A model generated the notes under the pieces. That model searched no databases. It saw nothing but the letters and a program-made list of their open reading frames with translations, and was not told where the DNA came from. The translations under genes were made by a program, and so were the position numbers. A stretch of 64,000 bases of DNA from Gavia stellata (lineage: Eukaryota > Chordata > Aves > Gaviiformes > Gaviidae), in contig NC_082595.1 of the NCBI RefSeq assembly GCF_030936135.1, positions 113,352,334 to 113,416,333 on the forward strand. Reading direction: 5' to 3'. Within the stretch, counting starts at the first letter, position 1; every line of letters begins with the position of its first letter. Positions 22,701 through 34,700 of this stretch are shown piece after piece.

Positions 22701-25700
22701 GCTCGCCCTCGTGCCGGCGGCGCCTCCGCCGGTGTTCGCCTCCCGGGGGAGCGGGTCCCGGGCCCCGGGGCAAGGGCCTGCGCTGACACAGCGGTCGAGC
22801 GGGAGCGGCTGGAGCGCTGCCTCCTCTGTGCGGGGCCTCTGCCCGCAGCCCCGTTGCTCGCTCCGCCTTTGTTCCACGGCAGTGGTCCGAGTCACAGGGG
22901 AGCTCAGCAGCCCCAACCGGTGCCCGGTGCCCGCGTTCTCTGGTACACGGCGGGTTCCGGAGCGCGTCGGGCTTAACGTGCTCGATTTGTATCCAGAGTC
23001 AGTTGGCAAGTCAGCAGAGGCTATCTTGGGAGCGGGGAAAAAAGTTTTGGTTATTAGCACAATCGGCTTAGTGGGATGGTGAATTACTTGGTCATATTTT
23101 AGCTACAGCAGCCTAAGTTAAACTGTACCGACTAATATAACTTAAAATATATTGGTTCACAAGGGGAAAATAATAGCAGGCACAAGTCCAAACTGGGAAG
23201 GAGTGGCTGGAGAGCAGCCCTGCAGAAAGGGACCTGGGGGTGCTGGTCGGCAGCAGGCTCCGTAGGAGTCAGCAGGGAGCCCTGGCAGCCGAGGGGGCAA
23301 AGCCCATCCTGGGGTGCGTCAAACACAGCACGACCAGCCGGTCAAGAGAGGGGATTCTCCCGCTGTATTTGCCCTTGGTGCGGCCTCACCTCGAGTCCTG
23401 TGCGCGGTTCTGGGCCCCACAATTTAGGAAGGATGTGAAGGTCCTCGAGTGCCTCCAGAGGAGGGCAACAGAGCTGGTGACAGGGCTGGAAGGCATGTCC
23501 TCTGCGGAGCAGCTGAGGACTCTGGGCTTGGAGAGAAGGAGGCCGAGGGGCAACCTCATTGCTCTCTGCAGCTTCCTGAGGAGGGGACGTGGAGAGGGAG
23601 GTGCTGAGCTCTTCTCCCGGGGATCCAGGGACAGCGCGTGTGGGAATGGTTCGAAGCTGTGCCAGGGGAGGTTCAGACCGGACATGAGGAAGCATCTCTT
23701 TACCGAGAGGGCGGTCAAACCCTGGAACAGGCCTCCTGGAGAGACGGTCGATGCCCCAAGCCTGCCAGGGTTTAAGAGGCATTTGGACAATGCCCGTAAT
23801 ACCGTGCTTTAACTTGTGGTCAGCCCTGAAGTGGTCAGGCAGGTGGACCAGGTGATCATTGTAGGTCTCTTCCAACTGAACTATTCTATATTCTAATCTA
23901 TTTCTGCTTAAACTTCGAATGTAAGAAAGGGTTGTGTTGAGTTAATTGATTGTAATTTTTCTTAGAGGCAGGGGAACTTCTGTAGCGCAAAGTGTGTAAT
24001 TGCTGTGAAAGTTTAAAGTAGTCTTTTAAATTTAAATGCTACTGTGAAATTTTTAACTAAGAACCGATTTTAACTAGATAGAGAACACTAGCCTTCCCCA
24101 AAGATGACTTCTTTGTGGAATGTTTAATGAATAGTGCGTATGGTCTTGCCTTGGTATACCTTAAGGCTAAAATTGCTGGGAGGGGGAGAGTGGCAGGTAA
24201 ATGCGGCTCGTCCCATAGGATACTTATTTTCTGTTGTTTGAACAACTTTTACAGAGAAGACTTAGTATCACTGTGTTCTTTCCTGCACTGTATAACCAAG
24301 GTCAGCATTTTCAGGTATCTGTCTTGTCCTTAAGCACTGCAGGAATCATGAGAATCTGCTTTCTCATGCTGCTGCTGTGTGTACATCACAAGCATGGGCC
24401 TCCTGGTGCATTGCAAACTGTATTGCTTTCCTACCTGAGCTGAATCCCTCTCTGCAATTGTAACTACGCCCCTGGTCGCTCTCCTAACATACACAGAGAT
24501 GAGGCTTTAGCCTCTGCAAGTAGCTGAAGAGAAACTTTTAACAGGGGAATCTTGTCTCATGGCAGAGAGGCATAGAGAAAGGACCCACAGCTTGCGCTTA
24601 GGGGAATTGCAGGAGGGAGAGACTGAGGCTGACAGGCTCTCCAAGCTTGTGCTTGCCTTGGTCCCTTTTGGCTTTTCTCCCTGACAAAAACCTCTTTTTC
24701 TGCTATCCCCATGTGACACTCCGTTTTCTTCTTTCAGTCAGCATGCATGCATAATTTATTTTTCTTGGGTTGTCCAAGTATCTTCAGAATTATCTACTAT
24801 GCCTCCTAGGAATAGAAACTTCTTAATAGAGGTGGATTGCAGTGACACACTTGCAGTTCATTTTTAGATTTCTGCCACTGGCTGGTATTAAACCTGAAAC
24901 CAAGAGCTTGGACTCAGTGCCTACTATCTCTGAGAGCTACAGAGATCAAACAGAATGTGGCCCAAACATAGCTGTAGGAAAACTTCTGCTCTGCAGCAGA
25001 GCAGAATCTTTTTAATTTTCAGCCCAGTATTACTGTGTTGGGCTTGGCAAGCTCATGTTAGTGGGAGGGACTTAACCATTCACAGACTTAGATAGTCCTG
25101 TAGTTTGTCATGTGTTTAATAGCTGTCTGTTGACCGGATTTCTTTCGATGCCTTTTCTGGGTAGGAAAACACTGTGTGATTGCACAAGCCAAGACTTTAT
25201 AATAAGTACTTTGTTGTCATCTTTGTAACATGCTTAGTAAATAACCCACTTAGTGCTATTGAATGAATCTGTATCATATTGTGGATGTGGGAGCAAGCAG
25301 GTTCCCTTTTAGGTATGTGTATGAGCATGTCTGTCATGGTTAAGAGAGAGAAGAGGACCGAGTAGACTTGGGTGTGCTAGGCTTCCTCTCTGCAGGCTCC
25401 TTGTGAGGTATAGTCAGTTGTGGTACAGATCTTGCCAAATGCTGCTTTGTTCTCTGATGCAGAAGATTTTGCAAGGATGTGAAGCCTCACACTTACGGGA
25501 TAAAAGAGAGATAATGGGAGAAAGGGTACTGGTCTCAGTTTAAATACCTTTGCCCTTTCCTTGAGGATATGTCAGGCTGCTCAAGATTAGCAGGAGAGCC
25601 TTGTACCATTCTTCCAGTCCTGCTTGCATTCAGTCCGTTGACTGGAAACTTGCCCAAGTGCTGACTCGCTCAGTCCTGTGCAGATGCCAGACATAGGGGT

Positions 25701-28700
25701 TGTGCTTCTTTCCTACAGGTGCTAAAATCTTGGGGGTGATTTCTGGGATGGCTGAAAAGTGATGTTTGCATTCTTGCTAGCCATCAACAACCTCCCTTGA
25801 GAAAGAGATGACCTTGTGGTTGTCTGATTGTTGTTCTGTGCTTGACATATTACTAACTTTTTTGCAAGCTCAGTTGCTGGAGCACTTTCCACGTTATGCC
25901 TCCATGGCAGGGGCTGCTGAGTTCGAGAGGTTCATTTTTGCCTCATTCCTGGAGACAAATCTCTTGCATATAAGTGTGTCTGTGCATACAGTGGTTGCTA
26001 TGTTGATTAATTCTTATTTTCCTATCTCTGGTATTTTCCACTGTCAGGTAAACTAGATGAAATACCGTTGCTGGAAGTTCAGAAAATTAATATAGGCAGC
26101 ACCACTGTCTTTACTACACTGCCATTAGTTTGCTGCTTTTCTCATGAAAGACCTTGATGTCACTTGGATAGGTGGTTCCCAGCTGTTCAGGGGCCCTTGA
26201 TGGCTAGGTGGCTGGACATTACAGCTGAATTTTAGCGCTCGGGCTAACATATGCTCTTGATCCATGCTAACGCTATGAAATGTTAAGGAAGGCGCTGTAA
26301 TTTATGAGGAGCTGAACCCAGAAAGACGGAAAATGAAATGCTGGGTCTACTGCATCTTTATTTAACTCTTTGTTGTCTTTTCACTCCTAGCGGGAGTCCT
26401 AGTTTCTTGAATAGTTTTTCATCAGGAGCCAGTTGATGACTTTTGCACCTCTGGATTTACATTTCTTCAAGGAGACAGTGCAGGATTCTTGGAGAGAAAA
26501 TGCCGATAGACTGGGTGTTTGCATTCTGTGATGCTCAAGTCTGATTTCTTAGCTGCTGTTGTGACTGGAAGGAAACTTGCTGAGCTAGTAAAAGATAAGC
26601 ACCGGTCTTTCCCACGTACAGAAACTCAGATGTGCGATAGGAAAACTGAGGCATCGTTCCTTGGGAAGGTGGCATTTGAGATGCTCTGTGCTTTGGATTC
26701 TTCTGCTGCTGTAGAGAGGATGGGTTGCAGAGATTCTCGAAGCAAGCTAGTGCTAGGAGGGCTGCCAGCTTTTTGACAGGCTTTGGCAATGGACCTGTTT
26801 TTTTCCAGCTGGTGGAGAAAACTAATGCCATGCTGACCATTGGGAACATACTCAAAAGAGGGAGTATGTGCAGCCTTTTAACAATTTTGTTGGCTCATCT
26901 GGGGCTTCCTGGAACGAACGAACTCTTGAGATGTGCTTGCATGAGTTGAGGGGCACTGTAGGATGTAGAAGGAATTGAGCCTTTGTCTTGGGCCTGTTGT
27001 CTACAGACCCATTATGTTCTTGCTTATTGAGTGTAACAGACAGCTGGCAGCTTGCTCAGTGCTGCCCCAGCCAGCATCATTTCTCAGCCTTTATGCTGCC
27101 TCAGTGGGGGAGCAGGCACAGCCAGGGCAGCTGTCTGTGGCTTTTCTAGCTTTCCTGGGTGCTTAGAGGTGCTAGTTACACTCCAGCTGCCTGTGACCGA
27201 GGGATAGGGTTTGCTCTGCGTTCGTTACAGAGCGGTTCTAAAAATAACGTGGTCCGTGTAGCTTACTAGCCGCACCAAAGCCTTCCCCTTGTCAGACCTC
27301 TGTCTCTTTAGACCTGCGTTGGGAGGCCCAGGGGAAGCGATCCCAGTATCGTGGTTGCTGCTGCCTGTTTGGTGGGGGTCAGGTGTTCAGCCAGGCTTAC
27401 ACTTGGGAAGGAGCTTACTGCTGGGCCAGTGGAGAGGCTGCTCGCCGTTTCTGACTCCAGGTTCTGCCTGCAGTGAGGCTGCATGGCAAATCCTGATAGA
27501 CAGAGACACTGTAAAAGCATGGCTAGCCAGAAATAGGTTAGCACAAATGGGAGCATGGTGCTTTTCCAAGCATCCCATGTTAACGCAGGTGACATGAATA
27601 GCTGTATCCTGTTTCTAAGGATCAGTGCTCAGGGAAAATCCCATTTCACGGGTGTCTCTGGTACCTGTCTTCCAGGCCCTCTGTCTCTACAAAATCTGGC
27701 CCCAAGACCTCTTGTCCTAACTTTCTGGGTAGTGTGGCTTGAAGTTTGCTACTAGATCTGTGTGCTTGTGTGTGCACATGCACTGAGAGTAAGGAGCACG
27801 CTTGCACAGAAAACAGTTTGAAAAATAATTTAGCAAAAAGATAGTACAGGTGATGGTGATCAGGCGCAGGACTTGGCTAGCGACTCATCTTGATCTTTCT
27901 TTTTCCACGCTTTTGGCCCTTCCTTCCAACATCCCATGAATACTGTATCCAAATACTCTTGTTCGATCCCCAAATGGCCCGTCTCTGACGTCCTGTTATA
28001 AGTCCTGTATTCCTTTACACAGCATTTCCACTTGGCTTGCATAATATGGCTAAAGGAGTTTCTCCTGTTGAATTGCCTAGGTGGGTTTTCCTAATAGGGA
28101 CAATGACTTAATTGCTCACCTTTGTGGCCTCGGGAGTCCTTGGTTCAGTGACTCATCATCATGGATTAGGCTGTCTGGGTTCCCCGCCCTGTTGCGGTTC
28201 TTCTGATCACTGATGTGGTTCTTGCTTCTACTTCGAATAGCCCTTACCCAGATATCTTCCCACAGCAATCTGATGAAACTTTTTTGGCCTGTTAATTCAG
28301 GGAGACTTCTGCAGCTCTGCCCGGAGTTGAGTGAACACCTGTTACAATGCAGAAGGTGGAAAAATACAACTTTTTAAATTGTGATTACAGCAGTAGTAAG
28401 AATAAAGAGAAAATGTGTAATTACAATACTCCCCTTCTGGATGGAAAATTAGTATCTTGTGAATACGTGGAGTTCTGCTCTAGCTTTTTCATGTTCAGGT
28501 GGCAGAGCCAGAGCTTCTGCTGTTAAACCACCGAATAAGGAAGTGAACAGGAGAGGAACGGAAAAAAAGACTAAGATGTTTTGCTGTGACACATTCTCAC
28601 AATAATCAGGAGTTGAGGAAATTTGAACCAGGTAGTGTATTTGGACTAGTGTATTTAGTAGTTAGCTGGTTTAATCTCAGCTTGCAGCCATTTTCACTTC

Positions 28701-31700
28701 TGACATATATCCCATGGTAGCCAGCTTTACAGTTTAATTTTTATATATATATATATGTCAGGATCAAGTGCTTCCTCATCATTCTCTTTAAAATATGATG
28801 TTTGATTGCTTCATCAGCTGCTTTCTCGCTCTTGTATTATCAGAAATGCGAAGTACTTACTTTCTATTCGTATTCCGTGTGCCATGAGTGATTTTTACAA
28901 GCCTATTCAAGATTTCTACTTACAGCAGTACACCAATTTTTATGGCATTTTATATTCTTTTCCTTGTAATTCCTAATATTGATCTTTTAATACCTCCTAA
29001 GACTAAGTGATCTTTTTCAGAGTTTTCTGCAGTGATTTGAAGATCTCTCTACCAAGTGAAAGTATCGCAGAGTAACAGGATGGGCTAGCGCAGAATGAAA
29101 GTAGCTAACTTGGAGTTTATCCTGTCTGGTTTTTCCCCTCTTCGCGTTTTTTTGCATTACTGGTACTCATCTGAGCTTACTACCCCTGGGTTCAGTACTG
29201 AGAACTTCCTGAACCTCCCAGTAAGTTTTAATTCTGACTGTTTTCAGGGGTATGAACTATCTGTGGTACGTCCTTGGTGTCGTATGTTTGATGAGGGTTT
29301 TGATAATGGTACAGGGGTGATGATAATACAGTAAATGTAGAGGTACTGGTGAGTTACTGTAACTGTCCTGATGGACTTCTATCAGAATGGTTTTTATTCG
29401 TTAGGATATTGGGTTTCCTTCCCCACTCCCTTATTTATTTTGCTGTGCTGTTTCTGTTTCCCTTTGGGAGTTAGGGATGGGGAACTCATCGCCTTTTCCT
29501 ACTTCCGTAGTTTAGCTCAGTAAGATTGAACTCTCTTTGACTCCATTGGATTGCTCATTTGTTTTGAAGTACCAGATGAAACCAAGCATTTGTCCCTTTG
29601 GGCCCCTAGTAGACAACTTACGTACTTGTTTCTGTTATCCATTAAATCGATGGGAGTGATGCATGTCTCCCTGTGGGATACCAAGAGCAGTGCTTTTTCT
29701 GTTCAGAGCAACTTGACTCTTGTCATACTTCTGGGTTTTTTTAAGTTGCTAATCTACTGACTGGAGAGTTATCTGACATGAGTTTTTAGTGAAGCCTGTC
29801 CCTCAGGCTCGGTTCTGTCTAGCCAGAACTATCAAAATGCTCTGGAGAGGCTGGGTTGGCCACTGGGCTACGGTCTGCGTGACGGTGGTATGATTCAAAA
29901 CTTGCTGCTTTTCTACAGAACAGTTGCCGTTCTTGGTGACAGGATGGAACTGGGCTCCTTGAACAGTGTCGTGGCTCTGAGCTGTGCTTTGCCCTTTGTG
30001 GTCCAGCTGCGCGGGCCAGCATGCAGCAGGAATCTCTGGGAGGTGGCAGGGACACTTACTGCGTATGCTTAAAAAGTATGTCTGACTTGTTTCGCAAGAC
30101 GGCATCTCCTGAACTGTTGCATGTGAAACTACAAGTGAGGGCAAGCTCCAACTCATGGAAGACTTTTACCTCTGTATTTAAATGGTCAAGATTTGTTTGT
30201 TTGGTTACACAGACAAGCTTACTGCTAATGTATTTTTATCTTATTATGGGTTCAAGCACGTAGTTGTCTGGAAGAACCAACTGTTGCATTGGTGATGGTC
30301 AGATTTCCTTTTCCTTATACTTTTGATTGCTGTATGAATTGGTTTGTATAGCCATGTAATAATTGATATCTTCCTTTCCTTGAGATTCTTATATTACATT
30401 AGTTATTTTAATTTTCTTTTGAATTAACACCTTTCAAGCATTTTACTACCAGGAATATAATTGCAAAGGCCAGTGTTGTCAGTTTAATTAAAACATGAAG
30501 TAGGCTTGCTTCTTCGTTTTGTTGGATTTTTTTTTTTTCTTCCCCTTTGCCTGCAGTGGATCTTGCATTCTTTGGTTTTGTTACACTCTAGATTAGCTTA
30601 AAATCTCTGATACAGTTGCTTTTGTTTCTTCTTTCTGTTGGTAAATATGCTACTTTTTTTTCCACCACAGTTCAATGAGAAGTGGTCCAGCTACTGTCTT
30701 TAGGTATATTACCTCTGTTCGCAAGCTTTTGCCAACCTGATTGAGCAGAGCTTTGATCTTTGTCTCTGGCCTAAATAAGTGGCCAGGGTAACTTTTTAAC
30801 ATACTCGTGCTCCTCTTAACCAGGTGTGTGGCTTTTTATAAGTGTCTGGCCTAATGTGCTGCCATTCCTGATCTCTTTTCGTCAACTTGCAGTTTCATTC
30901 TGTACTGATATTGTAATTATTGTGGGATTTTTTCCAATTTTTAGACTTTTTTTTTTCCTTGATTGTAAATTATCACTGTCACTTGTGACTTAGGTTGTAT
31001 TTTTTCTTTTTTAATTGACAGATCATGTGAACTACAGAATGTCTCTCCAAAAGTCTGTGTTCTTTCAGTGATATCCAGGTGTTTGAGAGCTATGGAAAAA
31101 ATAAGCATTGCACAATTGGAATAACCTGCCTAAGGGAAATACGTCTTCCAAACTTTTTTCCCTTAGAGCTAAGTTATGCCTTGAAGTACCAGCATTTAAA
31201 TCTCTTTCCCCCACTCCCCTTTGATTACTTAAATTCACTTGAAATTCTTCTTGAGTTTCCTTACCTCTTGTTTATATGGACAGAGAGCTACGTTAGTACT
31301 TCTGCTGTAAATTTTTTGTGGCTGTGGAACTGCTTCCTGTGTCGTACTTCAGAAATTCATGCTAAACTGAGTTCAGTTAACTTCTTCCTTCATAGTTTAA
31401 AAGCTACCTAGTCTACGTGGGCTTTCTGGGAAAGAAACACTTCAGAGTAATACATTATCTCTAGGAACACAGGGTATTTTATTTGAGCCAGTCTTCTTTT
31501 GTCATTTCATCAGCATAGTTCACGGACAGCTTGTTGTCTTTGGTCTGGGTCATAAAAGACCACTGAAAATTAAACAAGTTAAACCAGACAATCTTAAATT
31601 ACTTGACAAAGCTTGCAGGCAGTTAGGGCAAACTGAGGAGAGAACCTGCGTCATCTTCATCCGATGTTGATGCCCAGGTCGTGACCGCTCTTCAGGGTGA

Positions 31701-34700
31701 GGCAACAAATACTGTTCTCTTCAGGGCATGGGTGCACCAGGCTACGTACGTTGCTGGTTGCACTCCTTACCCTTCAGGGCAAGGCACGGACGGCAGTGTT
31801 TTGAACGGCCATTTTTATTTTCTCTTGCTCAGTCAGGTTTCTGGAGAAGTTGAAATTTATATTCCCACAACTCCCTCTGTTTACAGTAGTGTTAACTGCC
31901 ACATGGCTTCTAAACTGTGAGCTATTAAGTGTGCAACTATCCGTCGATCACCAATAGCTGCTCAGAGGCAACTGCTGGCCATAACCCTCGGGAAGGTACA
32001 AGGCAGGTGCCAGAACGTGCTTTCATGAGGGTTTAGGATTCCACTTTGCTAAGCGTGGAGAGGGATGTGGAACGGTGATTTGGCAACCCGAACAAAGGAG
32101 GAATTTGCTGTCGCCTTTTCAGTTGTCTGTCTGCATTTTTCCCTTTACTCTTCTGCCCAAGCTGTTGAATCTCCTCTTGAACTGAGAATTACTATCAGTG
32201 ATGTCAGATGGGTTTGGTGTCTTGAGTCATAATCTGGTACCCTGGAGTATGAGTCATAGAAATTATTTACCTTTGGTAAACTTGCCCAGAAATGGGAGAA
32301 GACATGATAAATCCACATCCACTGGCTGTATTATCAGGGCAGATTTTGAGTCGTTGTCAGTACTTGAGGACTTAATTAATCCAGTAAAGCTAGAAGGTCT
32401 CTGAATAGGCAGCAAGTATGATGAAGGAAGAGAATATAGAGGGATGCATGGGCACTGCGTGTCAGTAGTCACGGCTTTTATCTTGTCCCCCCAATACTGA
32501 CACATACCATCCCTTCTGTTGGCTGGGGGCTTATCTGAACTTTTCTTAAGTTAAAGCCTTTTGGCATTCAGCTTTATTAATTGTACTAGGTATTCTTACA
32601 CTAATGTCATCCCTAAGATATTTCTTATACTAAAATTAGAAGGAATAAATGTTCTGTCATTAATGATCTTCATTCTTTCAGCTTTCTTTAATGATGAAAC
32701 ATAACAGGCCTGGCCTGGTGTTTAGATGCCCGTACCAGTATACATAGATAAAATCAAGTTCTTATGATAAATATGATGAATGTGTCCCTAAATCAAATCT
32801 CAGACCTTTCAGCCATCAGTTATGAAGGAGGTGAGGGGTGGGAAGGGAGCAGGATTGTTCGTGCTAAGCTGCTTGTCTCCTGTGATTGTTTTCAATAGTT
32901 ATTTTCTGTAGCTCATGCTGTCTTTGTGTAATTAAGGCCTATATTCTTTATTCCTACCTGTGTCACCCCATTGTGTCTGGTTTTATCACAATAATTTACG
33001 GCTCAGTTTACTGATCAATCTGTATCACTCTAGTTACACTGTTCTTGTTTATCACTCCAGTGTGTCATCTGCAATTTCAGAATATTGACTGTTGTTGGGC
33101 CTGTTAGGATTCCCTTGAAAGATAATAAAAAAGAATTTCGCCTATATTGACTGGCTGTCAGGATAAGTTGTCAAGCTACTGATGGAGTAGAATAGAATAG
33201 TTCAGCTGGAAGGGACCTACAATGATCACCTGGTCCACCTGCCTGACCACTTCAGGGCTGACCACAAGTTAAAGCACGGTATTATGGGCATTGTCCAAAT
33301 GCCTCTTAAACCCCGGCAGGCTTGGGGCATCGACCGTCTCTCCAGGAGGCCTGTTCCAGGGTTTGGCCGCCCTCTCGGTAAAGAGATGCTTCCTCATGTC
33401 CGGTCTGAACCTCCCCTGGCACAGCTTCGAACCATTCCCACACGCGCTGTCCCTGGATCCCCGGGAGAAGAGCTCAGCACCTCCCTCTCCACGTCCCCTC
33501 CTCAGGAAGCTGCAGAGAGCAATGAGGTTGCCCCTCGGCCTCCTTCTCTCCAAGCCCAGAGTCCTCAGCTGCTCCGCAGAGGACATGCCTTCCAGCCCTG
33601 TCACCAGCTCTGTTGCCCTCCTCTGGAGGCATTCGAGGACCTTCACATCCTTCCTAAATTGTGGGGCCCAGAACCGCGCACAGGACTCGAGGTGAGGCCG
33701 CACCAAGGGCAAATACAGCGGGAGAATCCCCTCTCTTGACCGGCTGGTCGTGCTGTGTTTGACGCACCCCAGGATGGGCTTTGCCCCCTCGGCTGCCAGG
33801 GCTCCCTGCTGACTCCTACGGAGCCTGCTGCCGACCAGCACCCCCAGGTCCCTTTCTGCAGGGCTGCTCTCCAGCCACTCCTTCCCAGTTTGGACTTGTG
33901 GCCGGTGTTACTCCCTGCCAGGTGCCGAATCCAGCATTTGGTCTTGTGCAACGTCATGCCGTTGATGATTGCCCAGTGCTCCAACCTATCTAGATCCCTC
34001 TGCAAAGCCTCTTGTCCCTCAAGAGAGTCAACAGCACCTCCCAGTTTAGTATCCAATGGACAGATGTTTGTAATGCAAACTTTTAAAGGTGGTATTGTAC
34101 AACAGTAAACTTACTAGCTCAGTAATAAGTTTCTCTGCTCACAATTCTTATGTGTACATGTCCTGTCGCTGTATTAGTCCTTGTCATTACGCATTGTATT
34201 AGGAGCTCAAGTTCAGCTGATTGTTAGCCTGACCTACGAGTTCTTCTTGGTACCCACCCCCTATAGCGGAGTTTCTTTATAAATACAAGCCTTAGTTTTT
34301 TTGCATTTCAGTATGATCAGCTGGATGCTTTTAGTCTGTACCCAGTCTACCAGAGTTAGAAGCGCTGTCCATTGGAAACTAGTTTCTTTCTCTTAGTTTT
34401 ATTAGTTAGTATGGTGTTATGAGTAGTTATTTCCTGTAGTATAGTGTGTAATTCATTTAAGTTTTGCGGGTGGCAGAACATTTGCGTCAGTTCTCATTAG
34501 CATAACGCTGTGGCTGAAATTGAGTAAATTTGATTGTGTTTAAAAGCGGCTGCCAAGGGGGAAGAGATTTTTGAGGAAGATCTTGTATATGGTGAGAAGC
34601 TTCCAGCAAATGGATGCTGAGGGGGTCCCTAGTGAGGGAAGAGAAGGCAAGACAATATGAGTAGGAAAAGCTGTGAAATGGTCGTATAAGTGGAATATGA

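Noticed and set aside
22300-23082. 260-residue plus-strand open frame in the second CpG island
   Set aside because: Composition-driven; no family motif and no good sense donor. Kept only as evidence for the island itself.
24507-27595. Further minus-strand, Ser-rich open stretches (24.51-24.72, 26.54-26.86, 27.31-27.47 kb), some with acceptor-like edges
   Set aside because: Splice phases do not chain with each other or with exon X/B, donors are weak or follow in-frame stops, and such frames are expected by chance in AT-rich intron.
23240-33841. Two 190-residue frames read as a host gene family
   Set aside because: The text is CR1 ORF2 carboxy-terminal sequence with CR1 3' ends, so these are retrotransposon fragments.
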